From the NCBI GenBank assembly GCA_905182175.1, contig CAJJAT010000001.1:62001-126000 (forward strand): 64,000 nt of DNA, written 5' to 3'. Source of the stretch: Flavobacteriales bacterium UBA1494 (GTDB taxonomy: Bacteria; Bacteroidota; Bacteroidia; Flavobacteriales_E; Vicingaceae). Positions within the stretch are counted from its first letter, which is position 1. Every line of letters starts with the position of its first letter. Below are positions 25,408-35,980 of the stretch, piece by piece. The notes below the pieces were generated by a model. The model saw nothing but the letters and a program-made list of their open reading frames with translations, was not told the origin of the DNA and did not search any database. The position numbers and the translations under genes are program-made.

Positions 25408-26958
25408 CTAATGAGGTGCTCGATCATCTTTGAACAAACTTTCCCTGTTGGTTGGCCTTAATTTACCTAGCCATTTAAACCCTTTGTAACGTAATTCAGT
25501 AACTGGATCAAGAGCTCCCATGGGGTGCATTGTTGCTTTTGGTTTTCTCAAAAATGTTATTGTTTCGATGCTTTTTTCACCCAATACAATTCTAATGTTG
25601 GCACTTTCTGCGACATTTACTCCAATAAACTTGTTTGCTTCATCTTGACCGTAATACGTAGTTTGGCCATTTCCTGTTACGTTAATCGTTTTTAATTTCC
25701 CTTCTTTAAAATAGCCAATCATATTTTTCCCTTTGATTTGATTGTACCGTAACTGATCGATTCGAGAAATGATAAAGGCATTCTTATCTAAATACAGACT
25801 GTGTATCTTATTATTCTTTGTCCGAATGCTAATACTATCAGCAGTCAACTGATTTTCTAAGGTCCACAAAACAGGGTTATAATATAACTTTATTGTGGAG
25901 TCTGATAAGGAATATGAAATAGAATCACAGGAACCTTGAAGGTCATTTTTGAAAATCTTGACACCATAATAAGCAAACAAGAACTGCGCACCTTCTTCTG
26001 TTCTGTACACTTTGAATGTATCCGCATGCATGAACAACGTATCCATATCAAAAACTTGCATCAACAAACTTTCATCTGTTACAATTGCGCTGTCTTTTTT
26101 CTCAAATAGTCTTGCGTGCCCGCCCGTTACCAAAAGGTTTTCGGCAGTATCTATAATCTGAACATTTCCATCAACTTTTCCAAAACCAGTATTTCTATCG
26201 TAATATAACGTATCTCCTTGAAGCCGTTTGCCATCAGTTAATATATAAGCGTTGCTATAATACCTTGACTGGTCAACCTTTGTATCGTACCATCCATTCT
26301 CGCAATAAATTAAGTTATCGTCTCCGGTTATGGTTGTTGGGCCTAAAAAAGTAACTACTTCGCTTAATGTGTTATAGTGGAGTGTATCGGATTTTACTAC
26401 ATATTCCGGATTGGTGAGAACAACGTTCTTCTTAAACAGAAACAAGGAACGGCCCATATTAAAATCACCGCGAACACTCTCTAATACTGTATTTTCTGTC
26501 GTACTGCGAATGACTGCGCCGGTGCTATAACTCGCAATGTCTTGAGCAATGCTGTACAACAAACGGTCGGTAATCAAATTAAAATCTTCCGTAACCAGAC
26601 GAACCTCTTTGCCGGTTACTGTGGCCAAATCGATATTTCCATCATAATGGAGAAAATCACCATACAAATTCAGCGATTGTTCTTTCTTAATTCTAACACT
26701 TCCAAAAGCATCTAAACTATTCGATTTACTGTAAAAGTCAGCGGAATCGCAGTACATAATAGTCCCTTTGTGTCTGAACTGAACATCTCCAACTAGCCGT
26801 TGAGCACTTTGTCCATTTTTTTCTATCCCATAAAGAACCCTTGCATTCAGTATTTCTATTTCACCCTTTTTCTGGCCCCAAGCAATTGCAGTGCAAAGAG
26901 AGAACAACAAGAGTAAGCCTTGAAATTTTACAAAAGAAGAGTTTAAGCGATCGCCCAT
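25408..26958 (-). CDS. OstA-like (LptA/LptD N-terminal family) envelope protein
   Basis: A 516-residue exported protein with signal peptide (FVKFQGLLLLFSLCTAIAWG). The mature part consists of repeated short beta segments (GDVQFRHKGTIMYCDSADFY, GSVRIKKEQ, LYGDFLHYDG, TYYGQDEANKFIG), typical of the OstA/LptA beta-taco fold that carries lipopolysaccharide across the periplasm. E. coli LptA is only about 185 residues, so this is the long Bacteroidota form. Its start overlaps the purA stop by 16 bp, giving translational coupling. The assignment to LPS transport is by family, not shown directly. Confidence 0.82.
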   Translation of the reverse strand: MGDRLNSSFVKFQGLLLLFSLCTAIAWGQKKGEIEILNARVLYGIEKNGQSAQRLVGDVQFRHKGTIMYCDSADFYSKSNSLDAFGSVRIKKEQSLNLYGDFLHYDGNIDLATVTGKEVRLVTEDFNLITDRLLYSIAQDIASYSTGAVIRSTTENTVLESVRGDFNMGRSLFLFKKNVVLTNPEYVVKSDTLHYNTLSEVVTFLGPTTITGDDNLIYCENGWYDTKVDQSRYYSNAYILTDGKRLQGDTLYYDRNTGFGKVDGNVQIIDTAENLLVTGGHARLFEKKDSAIVTDESLLMQVFDMDTLFMHADTFKVYRTEEGAQFLFAYYGVKIFKNDLQGSCDSISYSLSDSTIKLYYNPVLWTLENQLTADSISIRTKNNKIHSLYLDKNAFIISRIDQLRYNQIKGKNMIGYFKEGKLKTINVTGNGQTTYYGQDEANKFIGVNVAESANIRIVLGEKSIETITFLRKPKATMHPMGALDPVTELRYKGFKWLGKLRPTNRESLFKDDRAPH

Positions 26959-28229
26959 GTACTTTTTCTCAACAACGTTTGGCTTCTGTCAGGACCAACA
27001 GAAACAATTGTGATTGGTGTTTCCAATATCCGTTCCAGATAATCTATATACGTCTGAAGTGTTTCAGGAATTTCGTCAATAGAGCCTAAACCTGTTAAAT
27101 CTTCTTTCCAACCTTCTAGTTCATCATAAACAGGAACTAATTCTTCTCCAACTACATCAAACGGCATAAAATCAATCACTTCACCTTTGTATTTATATCC
27201 GGTACAGGCTTTAATGCTGTCGAATTCGCTCAATACATCCGCTTTTGTCATAATTAATTGAGTAACTCCATTAATCATACAGGCATATTTTAATGCTGGT
27301 AAATCTATCCAGCCGCATCTTCTTGGTCTTCCAGTAGTAGCGCCAAATTCATGGCCTGCTTTTCGCATTCTTTCCCCTACTTCATTTTCTAATTCTGTTG
27401 GGAAAGGCCCACTACCAACTCTTGTGCAGTACGCTTTAAAAATACCATACACTTCTCCAATTTGATTTGGTGCAATTCCTAAGCCTGTGCAAGCTCCGGC
27501 AGTTATTGTATTTGACGAAGTAACAAACGGATACGATCCAAAATCAATGTCTAATAGAGTTCCTTGTGCTCCTTCAGCCAATATTCTTTTGCCAGATTTT
27601 CTCTGGGCATTTACTAAATGCTCACTGTCAACCAATACAAAGTCTTTAAACTCCATGGCACACTTCATCCACTCCGCTTCCATCTCACTTAAATCATATT
27701 CAAAATCGAACTGACTTAATAATTGAATGTGCTTTTCCTTTAAATTGTTGTATCGGTCTTGAAAGTTGGCAGACTCAATATCGCCAACTCTAAGACCATT
27801 TCTACCGGTTTTATCCATGTAAGTTGGTCCAATTCCTTTCAACGTAGAACCAATCTTCTTTTTCCCTTTTGCTTGCTCACTTGCAGCGTCTAATAAACGG
27901 TGCGTTGGTAAAATTAAATGTGCTTTTCTGGAAATAACCATGCGGTCGTTAACATTCACATTCATTTTCTTTAAAGCGTTAACCTCTCTCATAAACAGAA
28001 CAGGGTCAATTACAACACCGTTGCCCACAACATTCATTTTATTGCTATGAAAGATACCTGATGGGATCGTATTCAATACATGTTTAATACCATCAAACTC
28101 TAACGTGTGTCCTGCATTTGGGCCACCCTGAAAACGTGCTATAACATCGTAATCTGGCGTTAATACATCAACAACTTTTCCCTTTCCTTCGTCTCCCCAT
28201 TGAAGACCTAATAAAACATCAACTTTCAT
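26943..28229 (-). CDS. purA: Adenylosuccinate synthetase
   Basis: A 428-residue enzyme that forms adenylosuccinate from IMP and aspartate using GTP, the first committed step to AMP. All signatures are present: GLQWGDEGKGK at the N-terminus (P-loop, Asp and Lys), GGPNAGHT, the KKKIGSTLKGIGPTY block, GAQGTLLDIDFGSYPFVTSSNT, TTGRPRRCGW and a C-terminal SVGPDRSQTL. Length is typical. It lies 10 bp downstream of the fur-family gene and overlaps the OstA-like gene, forming a fur-purA-ostA run. Confidence 0.97.
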   Translation of the reverse strand: MKVDVLLGLQWGDEGKGKVVDVLTPDYDVIARFQGGPNAGHTLEFDGIKHVLNTIPSGIFHSNKMNVVGNGVVIDPVLFMREVNALKKMNVNVNDRMVISRKAHLILPTHRLLDAASEQAKGKKKIGSTLKGIGPTYMDKTGRNGLRVGDIESANFQDRYNNLKEKHIQLLSQFDFEYDLSEMEAEWMKCAMEFKDFVLVDSEHLVNAQRKSGKRILAEGAQGTLLDIDFGSYPFVTSSNTITAGACTGLGIAPNQIGEVYGIFKAYCTRVGSGPFPTELENEVGERMRKAGHEFGATTGRPRRCGWIDLPALKYACMINGVTQLIMTKADVLSEFDSIKACTGYKYKGEVIDFMPFDVVGEELVPVYDELEGWKEDLTGLGSIDEIPETLQTYIDYLERILETPITIVSVGPDRSQTLLRKSTWAIA

Positions 28230-28239
28230 TTCGCTAGTT

Positions 28240-28704
28240 CTAATTTTTTGATTCTAAATTGACGCAAGAGCTGCATATTCCATATAAATTCAAGGAATGA
28301 TGCAAGATTTTAAAATCTAATAATTCTCCTACTGTAGATTTAATATTTTGTATTCGCGGGTCGCAAAATTCAATTACTTTGTTGCATTTAGTGCAGACTA
28401 AATGATCGTGCTGCTTGTATTCATAGGAGCGCTCAAATTGAGCAATGTTATTCCCAAACTGATGCTTTCTCACTAGGTTACAAGCCTGTAATAAATCAAT
28501 GGTATTGTATAAGGTAGCCCGGCTAACTCTATAGTTTTTATTCTTCATTGAAATATAGAGTGCCTCTATGTCGAAGTGACCTTCTTGACTGTATATTTCA
28601 ACAAGTATAGCAAAGCGTTCCGGTGTTTTTCGGTGACCATTTTTCTCTAGGTAAGTAGAGAAAATCTCGCTTACTTTTTCAATTGTTTCTGGAGTGGAAG
28701 ACAT
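28240..28704 (-). CDS. Fur-family metalloregulator
   Basis: A 154-residue Fur/Zur/PerR-type repressor. The winged helix covers residues about 15-90 ([40 protein letters not shown]). The metal domain has two CxxC pairs, CTKC and CSSC, which bind structural zinc, and a His cluster (YKQHDHLVC). I cannot tell from the sequence whether iron, zinc or peroxide is sensed. It is the first gene of the fur-purA-ostA run. A TACTTTTG box lies 17 bp upstream. Confidence 0.92.
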   Translation of the reverse strand: MSSTPETIEKVSEIFSTYLEKNGHRKTPERFAILVEIYSQEGHFDIEALYISMKNKNYRVSRATLYNTIDLLQACNLVRKHQFGNNIAQFERSYEYKQHDHLVCTKCNKVIEFCDPRIQNIKSTVGELLDFKILHHSLNLYGICSSCVNLESKN

Positions 28705-28721
28705 TCACAGTAATTAAGCAA

Positions 28722-28729
28722 CAAAAGTA
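28722..28729 (-). promoter_or_regulatory. Candidate -7 box (TACTTTTG) for the fur-family gene
   Basis: An exact TAnnTTTG on the minus strand lies 17 bp before the ATG at 28704. The nearest TTG is only 13 bp upstream of it, shorter than the usual 17-23 bp spacer. Confidence 0.4.
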
Positions 28730-28802
28730 GTCTAATTCATTACAATCTTGGTCCAATAAAGCCTTCTGAAATAATAAGTTTTTAACGATTGTTGATGAAT
28801 AA

Positions 28803-30992
28803 CTAATTTTCAATTCGAATTACGTTAGTCACACCCTCAATCTGCCCTAACTTTAACTGGAGTTCATTTAAGTGCCTCGTATCGTGAACGTATACCATAA
28901 TTGTGCCGTCAAATACTCCGTCATTAGAGTCAAAACTTATGCTCCGCATGTTAACATTTAATTCATTGGATATAACTCTCGTAACATTGTTTACTAACCC
29001 AACCTCATCAATTCCTATAATTTTAAGTCCTGCTAAAAATGCAATTTTTTGTTGACTTGTCCACCTTGCCTTCACAACGCGATACGCATAATTTGACATC
29101 AACTGCACCGCATTGGGACAATTGGTTTTGTGAATTTTTATTCCCTCTTTAATGGTAATGAAACCAAAGACTTCATCACCCGGAATAGGGCTACAACAAG
29201 GCGATATCTTATAATCAAAATGATCCATGCCTTCGCCAATAACAAGCATCTCCTCTTTTCCATTATTCTTTTTTAAGGCTTCTCCTATATCCTCTTTAGG
29301 TTTGTGCTCAGTTACTTTTCGGAGAATTTTCCCTCCTTCAATTTGAAGGTTTTTTATTCTGCTCAACTTAAGTTTTCCTATTTCAAATTGATAGTATAAT
29401 TCATACGGAGACGGAAGGCTGAAGAAGGACAATAATCGTTTTACATTTTCCTCAGTTTTTGCAATTTTATGTTTTTTCAACCATTTTTCGAAGCCCACTT
29501 TTCCCTCTCTCGATAAGCGCCGTTTATCTTCTCTTAAGGAGGATTTTATTTTCGTTCTAGCCTTTCCTGTTGTAACATAGTCCAACCAACTTTCATTTGG
29601 CTTCTGCTTTTTAGAGGTTATAATTTCTACCTGATCACCACTCGAAAGTTCAGTACTCAGAGGGACAAGTTTATGATTTACCTTAGCGCCCATGCAATGG
29701 TAACCCACCTCTGTATGAATTTCAAATGCAAAATCTAAAGCAGATGCTCCTTTCGGCAAACTCTTTATTTCTCCATTTGGAGTAAAAATAAATATCTCTT
29801 CTGAAAAGAGATTTAACTTAAAGTCATCAATAAAGTCAACGGCATTTAAGTCTTGGTTTTCTAATAGCTCTCGTATCTTATTAATCCAAGTATCAAAGTG
29901 GGATTCTTCAACACCTTCTTTGTATTTCCAATGCGCAGCAAATCCTTTTTCTGCGATATCATCCATTCGTTGAGAACGAATTTGTACTTCTACCCACTTC
30001 CCGCCGGGGCTCATTACCGTAGTATGTAAAGATTCATATCCGTTTCCTTTAGGAGTAGAAACCCAATCTCTCAATCGATCAGGATTTGGCTGATAGAAAT
30101 CTGTCACAATAGAATAAGTGTTCCAACAAACTGCCTTTTCGCGCTCTTGATCTGTTTCTAAGATAATACGAATTGCGAAAACATCGTAGATTTCCTCAAA
30201 AGTTACATGCTTGGTTTTTATCTTATTGTAAATTGAGTAAACTGACTTAGTTCTTGCCTTTACGCTAAAATTAAATCCTTGCCGCTCTAGCTCAATTTTT
30301 ATAGGTGAACTAAACTGATTTACAAATCGAGTTCTGACCGCCTTAGATTTTTGAAGTTTTGTAGTTATCTCGTTGTAAACTTCAGGATCTGTATACTTCA
30401 ATGATAAGTCTTCCAATTCTGTTTTTAACGCATACAAACCTAATCGATGTGCCAATGGTGCATACAAGAAAACCGTTTCTGAGGCAATTTTCAACTGCTT
30501 ATCTCTGCGCATCGCATCTAACGTTCGCATGTTGTGCAAACGATCAGCCAGCTTAATTAAAATCACTCTTACATCATCAGAAAGCGTTAAAAGTATTTTT
30601 CTAAAATTTTCTGCTTGCATAGAAACGGAATAGTCAACTACCCCAGAAATTTTGGTCAACCCATCAATAATTGTTCGCTCCTTTTTACCAAACATTCGCT
30701 CAACATCATCCAACGTAATATCTGTGTCCTCCACAGTATCATGCAGCAACGCACAAACAATTGAAGTCGTCCCTAATCCAATTTCCTCAGCTGCAATTCG
30801 CGCAACTTCAATAGGGTGATAAACGTATGGTTCGCCAGACTTTCTACGCATATCTTTATGCGCTTCTATCGCAACATCAAACGCTTTTCGAATCCTAGCC
30901 TTATCTTCTGCTTTGTCTACCGTTTTACTTACCCTCAACAGGGCTCTATATTTCCTCCCTAGTTCCTTATTCTCAGCTTCTACGTCTATCAA
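28803..30992 (-). CDS. RelA/SpoT-family (p)ppGpp synthetase/hydrolase
   Basis: A 729-residue stringent-response enzyme with TTG start at 30992 (MIDVEAENKELGRKYRALLR), matching the N-terminus of Bacteroidota homologues. The order is HD hydrolase domain (YHPIEVARIA, HDTVEDT at 84-90), synthetase domain (TPKGNGYESLHTTVM, EVQIRSQRMDDIAEKGFAAHW), TGS domain (FIFTPNGEIKSLPKGASALDFAF), a Cys-containing zinc-finger-like region (ISPCCSPIPGD) and a C-terminal ACT domain. An intact HD site suggests a bifunctional Rel enzyme. It is divergent from the methylmalonyl-CoA mutase genes. Confidence 0.95.
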   Translation of the reverse strand: MIDVEAENKELGRKYRALLRVSKTVDKAEDKARIRKAFDVAIEAHKDMRRKSGEPYVYHPIEVARIAAEEIGLGTTSIVCALLHDTVEDTDITLDDVERMFGKKERTIIDGLTKISGVVDYSVSMQAENFRKILLTLSDDVRVILIKLADRLHNMRTLDAMRRDKQLKIASETVFLYAPLAHRLGLYALKTELEDLSLKYTDPEVYNEITTKLQKSKAVRTRFVNQFSSPIKIELERQGFNFSVKARTKSVYSIYNKIKTKHVTFEEIYDVFAIRIILETDQEREKAVCWNTYSIVTDFYQPNPDRLRDWVSTPKGNGYESLHTTVMSPGGKWVEVQIRSQRMDDIAEKGFAAHWKYKEGVEESHFDTWINKIRELLENQDLNAVDFIDDFKLNLFSEEIFIFTPNGEIKSLPKGASALDFAFEIHTEVGYHCMGAKVNHKLVPLSTELSSGDQVEIITSKKQKPNESWLDYVTTGKARTKIKSSLREDKRRLSREGKVGFEKWLKKHKIAKTEENVKRLLSFFSLPSPYELYYQFEIGKLKLSRIKNLQIEGGKILRKVTEHKPKEDIGEALKKNNGKEEMLVIGEGMDHFDYKISPCCSPIPGDEVFGFITIKEGIKIHKTNCPNAVQLMSNYAYRVVKARWTSQQKIAFLAGLKIIGIDEVGLVNNVTRVISNELNVNMRSISFDSNDGVFDGTIMVYVHDTRHLNELQLKLGQIEGVTNVIRIEN

Positions 30993-31108
30993 AATATTTG
31001 AATTTAATCGTAGTAAATGTAGTTACTTTTCAGCATAAAAACGTTCACAATAGCCTACAAAATCTAATACTATTGAGTATTTTCGTAAAGCTAACAAAAG
31101 CAAAACCT

Positions 31109-32410
31109 ATGGAGCAACAATCGCTTTTCAAAGAATTTGAAACCAACTCACTAGATGAGTGGAAGAAAAAGATAGTCAAAGACTTAAAAGGGAAGGACTA
31201 CGAAGAGACCTTGGTTTGGAAAGATGAAAACGGAATCGAGCACCAACCTATTTACGCATCAGAAAACACTGCGAATAATGATTTAATTAAAGCCATTCAA
31301 GCTGCCCAGAAAAAATCAACTCATTGGGGAAACGTTCAACTTTACGACGGAAGTGCTGAAAATGCTGTTGAAAAAGTAACAGATGGTCTAAAGAATGGAA
31401 TCGACTTCGCTTTTGTAAAAAACACAACGAACTTCAAACCATTTATACACGCCAGACCAAAAGGAAAAAAGATTTACTTTTTTTTAAACGAAATTGATAT
31501 CAGTCATTTGCCGAAAAGGTTGTTAGTTGACCCTATTAAAGACCTATTAAAGCACAAACCGGGAGCTGAAAAGAATTTAGCGGCTCTAAAGTCTCTTTTC
31601 CAAGAGCGATTAAACGACTTGAAACCCGACCATTTTTTAATGGTCGATGGGAGTGTTTACAAGGAAGCAGGTGCAACAATAATTCAAGAATTAGCCTTTA
31701 CGTTGTCTCATGCTGTTGAGTATTTCGATAAGATGACGAATGAAGGCTTTACCGCCGATGCAGTTGCTAGAAGCTTTATTTTCAAAATGGGATATGGCAA
31801 TTCTTACTTTTCAGAAATTGCAAAAGGCAGAGCTTTTCACTACTTAGTGGATCAACTTTATCAGCAATATAAAACAAAACACAGAATAGTAATTTGGGGC
31901 GAGGCTTCAAATTACTACCAAGCACATAAGGATCCTCATACAAACCTATTACGCTTGAGCTCACAAACTATGTCTGCGGTGCTTGGCAATTGCAACTTGG
32001 TTAGTTTACCAGCTTTTGATGCCTTGGAGAAGGCTAGTTCGCTTGGAATGAGAATGTCGAGAAACATTCCTCTAATTTTAAAAGAAGAATCTTCATTTGA
32101 ACACGTAAGAGACGCTTCAAATGGTTCCTTTTACATTGAGAATCTTTCTGCAGAATTGGCTACAAAAGCTTGGGAATTATTTCGTAAAGTTGAAAAGAAA
32201 GGCGGACTACTCGCCTATTTTGAAAGTGGAAAATTGAAAGAAAAACTAGACAAGAGTCATTTCAATCGTTTGGAAAAATACAATTCAAAAGAACGCACTT
32301 TTTTAGGTGTAAATAAATTTGAGAACCCAAATGCTAAAGAGTTACTAGTAAATCAAAAACATGCAGGAGGTATCGCTGCTAGAGTTTTATCCAAAGAAAT
32401 GAACGCATGA
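31109..32410 (+). CDS. mutA: Methylmalonyl-CoA mutase, small subunit
   Basis: A 433-residue subunit. I start at ATG 31109 ([20 protein letters not shown]) instead of the in-frame codon at 30998, whose extra 37 residues look like untranslated leader. The sequence follows the mutase alpha/beta barrel but is degenerate and lacks the C-terminal B12-binding domain, as in other heterodimeric mutases where the small subunit is non-catalytic. The next gene overlaps by 4 bp (ATGA). The pair interconverts (R)-methylmalonyl-CoA and succinyl-CoA in propionate metabolism. Confidence 0.92.
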   Translation: MEQQSLFKEFETNSLDEWKKKIVKDLKGKDYEETLVWKDENGIEHQPIYASENTANNDLIKAIQAAQKKSTHWGNVQLYDGSAENAVEKVTDGLKNGIDFAFVKNTTNFKPFIHARPKGKKIYFFLNEIDISHLPKRLLVDPIKDLLKHKPGAEKNLAALKSLFQERLNDLKPDHFLMVDGSVYKEAGATIIQELAFTLSHAVEYFDKMTNEGFTADAVARSFIFKMGYGNSYFSEIAKGRAFHYLVDQLYQQYKTKHRIVIWGEASNYYQAHKDPHTNLLRLSSQTMSAVLGNCNLVSLPAFDALEKASSLGMRMSRNIPLILKEESSFEHVRDASNGSFYIENLSAELATKAWELFRKVEKKGGLLAYFESGKLKEKLDKSHFNRLEKYNSKERTFLGVNKFENPNAKELLVNQKHAGGIAARVLSKEMNA

Positions 32411-34521
32411 GACCAGAATTTAAAGCATTAAATACACACGCAACAATCGAGGAAATTCAGGTTGAACCATGGCACACCGCCGAGCAACTTGAACTAAAAT
32501 CGGCCTATTTTGAAAAGGACATTGTTTCTTTGAAACAAGTGAATTATATAGCAGGTATTGCTCCAAATTTGAGAGGACCATACTCTACCATGTATGTTAT
32601 GCGCCCGTGGACCATTCGCCAATATGCTGGTTTTTCAACCGCCCAAGAATCAAATGCGTTTTACAGGAGAAATTTAGCTGCAGGGCAAAAAGGCCTTTCG
32701 GTAGCCTTTGATTTGGCCACACACCGTGGGTATGATTCTGACCATCCACGGGTTGTTGGAGATGTTGGTAAAGCAGGCGTTGCAATTGACTCTGTGGAAG
32801 ACATGAAAATATTATTCGACCAAATTCCGTTGGATAAAATGTCTGTTTCCATGACTATGAATGGTGCAGTAATTCCAATTATGGCTTTTTATATTGTTGC
32901 TGCTCAAGAATCAGGAGTATCTGCAGATCAATTAAGTGGAACCATTCAGAATGATATTTTAAAGGAGTTTATGGTACGGAATACCTATATCTATCCCCCG
33001 TTACCATCCATGAGAATTATTGCAGATATTTTCCAGTACACCTCAGAAAAAATGCCAAAATTCAACTCGATTAGTATTTCGGGTTACCACATGCAAGAAG
33101 CAGGAGCTACAGCAGATATTGAGTTAGCCTATACGTTAGCAGATGGATTAGAGTATTTAAAAACAGGAATTTCGACTGGTTTAAAAATTGATGAATTCGC
33201 CCCTCGCCTATCTTTCTTTTGGGCAATAGGCATGAATCACTTTATGGAAATTGCAAAAATGCGCGCAGGCAGAATGCTGTGGGCAAAAATTGTAAAACGA
33301 TTCAATCCTACCAACCCAAAGTCGCTAGCATTGAGAACACATTGTCAAACTTCGGGCTACAGTTTAACAGAGCAAGATCCTTTTAACAATGTTACAAGAA
33401 CATGTATTGAAGCCATGGCGGCCGCTTTTGGAGGAACGCAAAGTTTACACACCAATGCATTGGACGAAGCAATTGCTTTACCAACAGATTTTTCTGCAAG
33501 AATTGCTCGTAACACTCAAATTTACTTGCAAGAAGAAACAGACATCACTAAAGTTGTTGACCCCTGGGGTGGTTCCTATTACGTAGAATCACTAACAAAT
33601 GAATTGGCAGAAAAAGCTTGGAAGCTAATTGAAGAAGTTGAAGCGTTAGGTGGAATGGCCAAAGCAATTGAAAAAGGAGTTCCAAAACTTAGAATTGAAG
33701 AAGCTGCAGCGAGAAAACAAGCGAGAATTGACAGCGATAAAGATGTAATTGTTGGTGTAAATAAATACATTACCGACGAAAAATCAAACATCGATATTTT
33801 AGATGTTGACAACGATAAGGTTCGGAAAGAGCAAATTGAACGAATTGAACACATTAGAAGTACAAGAGACGCAGATAAAGTAAAAACAGCTTTAGATGAC
33901 ATGACAAAAGCTGCAGCCTCTGACGAAGGTAATTTATTAGAGCTTGCCGTCATTGCAGCAAAAGAAAGAGCTACCTTAGGTGAAATATCTGATGCGATGG
34001 AAGCAGCTTTTGGTCGATACCAAGCCCAAATAAAATCAGTATCAGGAGTATATTCACAAGTAGCAATGGAAGATACAGACTTTATACAAGCTCGATTATT
34101 AACAGATCGTTTCGAAGGAAAAGAAGGGCGTAGACCGAGAATTATGGTTGCTAAAATGGGCCAAGATGGGCACGATAGGGGAGCAAAAGTAATTGCCACT
34201 TCTTTTGCAGACATTGGCTTTGACGTAGACATTGGTCCCCTGTTCCAAACCCCCGAAGAGGCAGCTAAGCAAGCAGTAGAAAATGACGTACACATTATTG
34301 GCATATCTTCGCTAGCTGCAGGACATAAAACGCTTATACCTCAAGTAATGGCTGCATTAAAAGGCTTTGGACGAGAAGATATCATGGTTATTGTAGGTGG
34401 TGTAATCCCCGAACAAGACTATGCTTTTTTATGGGAAACAGGAGTTGCTGGAATATTTGGACCGGGAACAAAGATTTCAAAAGCCGCTCAAGAGATTTTG
34501 AACATTATGCTGGAAGATTAG
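32407..34521 (+). CDS. scpA: Methylmalonyl-CoA mutase, large (catalytic) subunit
   Basis: A 704-residue coenzyme B12-dependent mutase. The N-terminal barrel has [19 protein letters not shown] and [21 protein letters not shown], the substrate-binding region. The C-terminal cobalamin domain carries DGHDRG with the cobalt-binding His589, then [11 protein letters not shown] and [11 protein letters not shown]. It begins 4 bp inside the small-subunit gene and the pair forms a typical operon. No metallochaperone (MeaB/ArgK) or epimerase gene is seen next to it. The long antisense frame at 33579-34304 is a shadow of this gene. Confidence 0.97.
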   Translation: MRPEFKALNTHATIEEIQVEPWHTAEQLELKSAYFEKDIVSLKQVNYIAGIAPNLRGPYSTMYVMRPWTIRQYAGFSTAQESNAFYRRNLAAGQKGLSVAFDLATHRGYDSDHPRVVGDVGKAGVAIDSVEDMKILFDQIPLDKMSVSMTMNGAVIPIMAFYIVAAQESGVSADQLSGTIQNDILKEFMVRNTYIYPPLPSMRIIADIFQYTSEKMPKFNSISISGYHMQEAGATADIELAYTLADGLEYLKTGISTGLKIDEFAPRLSFFWAIGMNHFMEIAKMRAGRMLWAKIVKRFNPTNPKSLALRTHCQTSGYSLTEQDPFNNVTRTCIEAMAAAFGGTQSLHTNALDEAIALPTDFSARIARNTQIYLQEETDITKVVDPWGGSYYVESLTNELAEKAWKLIEEVEALGGMAKAIEKGVPKLRIEEAAARKQARIDSDKDVIVGVNKYITDEKSNIDILDVDNDKVRKEQIERIEHIRSTRDADKVKTALDDMTKAAASDEGNLLELAVIAAKERATLGEISDAMEAAFGRYQAQIKSVSGVYSQVAMEDTDFIQARLLTDRFEGKEGRRPRIMVAKMGQDGHDRGAKVIATSFADIGFDVDIGPLFQTPEEAAKQAVENDVHIIGISSLAAGHKTLIPQVMAALKGFGREDIMVIVGGVIPEQDYAFLWETGVAGIFGPGTKISKAAQEILNIMLED

Positions 34522-34688
34522 ACAATAGTCAAGTTGAAATTAGGGTTGGATCGAATAATTTAAAATGGTTTGTGTCTGGATAGTGAACAAAGAAGTAGTT
34601 CGAGATAAAATTGCAAACCTAAAAGTAAATCGTTTATTACGAAACTGTTATCATACCATCATTACAATAAATAATTTCGAATATTTTA

Positions 34689-34923
34689 ACTAAGCGTAGT
34701 CGAATTATCATTGTTTTGTCACGCTGAGCGAAGTCAATTATCACTGTCTTATTACACTGAACGTAGTAGAAGTATTATTATTTGGTCACGCTGAGCGCAG
34801 CCGAAGTGCGACATAACGTCATTGCGAGCGAAACGCGATGCAGCGAACTAATCTGCTTATCCATAAACAGATTGCTTCGTTCCTAGCAATGAAAATTTAT
34901 TTCGTCATTGCGAAGAAGTAATC
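34689..34923. repeat. Intergenic repeat array (two repeat families)
   Basis: This gene-free gap (34522-35046) holds four spaced copies of a module like GTCACGCTGAGCGNAGNCGAAGT. They start near 34689 (degenerate), 34718, 34751 (degenerate) and 34785. An imperfect inverted repeat follows from about 34819 to 34891, with arms around CATTGCGAGCG...AACTAATCTG and CAGATTGCTTCG...GCAATG, and a further partial copy, CGTCATTGCGAAGAAG, at 34903. The same two families make up the nested element at 7705-7954. No gene is visible here. Confidence 0.75.
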
Positions 34924-35046
34924 ACAACTAAGAATAACAATATATCTCACAAAAATTAAGAAAATCAAAAATGGATATTGAATGTTCTTTTTTCAATAAA
35001 TAGTATTCAATAAAAAAGTTTGAGGTTACACCAAAAAATTAGCAGA

Positions 35047-35649
35047 ATGGACTTATTTAACAACACCAATGAATCTAATATTTTACCTTTTGATGGTGAG
35101 ACAAATTATTACGGTTCCATATTAAACAGCGATGAAACAAAGCACTATTATGAAAACTTACTTCAAGAAATAAAGTGGGAAAACGACAAAGCTACCATCT
35201 TTGGGAAATTGATTATTACCAAACGAAAAGTAGCTTGGTACGGCGATAAACCATTTGAATATACCTACTCAAAAAACACAAAATGTGCCTTGCCCTGGAC
35301 CAACGAGCTTTTGCAGCTAAAAGAAATAATAGAAAATAAGTCAGGAGAAACATTTAACTCCTGCTTGCTTAACCTTTACCATAGCGGAGAGGAAGGCATG
35401 GCATGGCACAGTGATGGCGAAAAAGATTTGCAAAAAAACGGGGCTATAGCTTCATTAAGTTTAGGAGCTGAACGCAAGTTTGCTTTCAAGCATAAAACGA
35501 CAAAACGAACAGTCTCTATTCTACTAGAAAAAGGCAGCTTGTTGATTATGAAAGGAGATACTCAAACCAATTGGTTACACCGTTTACCGCCCACAAAAAA
35601 GGTAAAAACCCCTCGGATCAATTTAACCTTCAGAACAGTAAAGTTCTGA
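35047..35649 (+). CDS. AlkB-family 2-oxoglutarate/Fe(II) dioxygenase
   Basis: A 200-residue DNA/RNA dealkylation enzyme of the AlkB group (closest in look to the ALKBH2/3 type). The iron triad is His121 and Asp123 in WHSDGE plus His178 in WLHRLPP. The 2-oxoglutarate Arg190 and the second Arg196 are in PRINLTFR. It also keeps the KRKVAWYGDKPFEYTYS substrate loop and NLYHSGEEGMAWHSD. ATG 35047 is preferred over a TTG nine codons upstream. It oxidatively removes methyl lesions from nucleic acids. It stands alone after the repeat array. Confidence 0.93.
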   Translation: MDLFNNTNESNILPFDGETNYYGSILNSDETKHYYENLLQEIKWENDKATIFGKLIITKRKVAWYGDKPFEYTYSKNTKCALPWTNELLQLKEIIENKSGETFNSCLLNLYHSGEEGMAWHSDGEKDLQKNGAIASLSLGAERKFAFKHKTTKRTVSILLEKGSLLIMKGDTQTNWLHRLPPTKKVKTPRINLTFRTVKF

Positions 35650-35980
35650 TTTATAAGTGCTACATTAATGTTTTCTACTTTAAAAACTACCTTACACTTT
35701 CCAATAAATTCACTTTATAGAAATTTACCTACAGCATTTATTTGAAGAAGATTCGTTCTTTGCCTCTCCTAATACATTCCCGATTCACAAGAGAAGATAA
35801 ATTTAACTGAAGCTCATTTTTAAAACACAATTATATAGATAATCCCATCCTAAACAAGCCTCAAAAATTGCATCGGAATAAGGTACTCATCGTTATTTTT
35901 TCTGTCAAAATATATTCCTTAGAAAGTTGATTGTTGCTAAAAAAATCTTTTACTTTTAGGTTCAATAAGAGAACCCCAAA
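35650..35980 (+). promoter_or_regulatory. Leader of the arsenic genes; candidate promoter at 35931-35958
   Basis: No gene is visible in this 331-bp gap. Near its end TTG (35931-35933), a 17-bp spacer and TACTTTTA (35951-35958) match the Bacteroidota TTG/TAnnTTTG promoter with one mismatch, 22 bp before the ArsC-like start. No ArsR-type inverted repeat is obvious around it. Confidence 0.4.

Noticed and set aside
33579-34304. 241-codon minus-strand frame
   Set aside because: It lies wholly antisense to the methylmalonyl-CoA mutase large subunit, is Ser/Ala-rich and has no domain pattern; it is a shadow frame.
34689-34807. Possible CRISPR array from regularly spaced repeats
   Set aside because: Only four degenerate copies of about 22 bp with 8-13 bp gaps, and no cas genes; it fits dispersed intergenic repeats.
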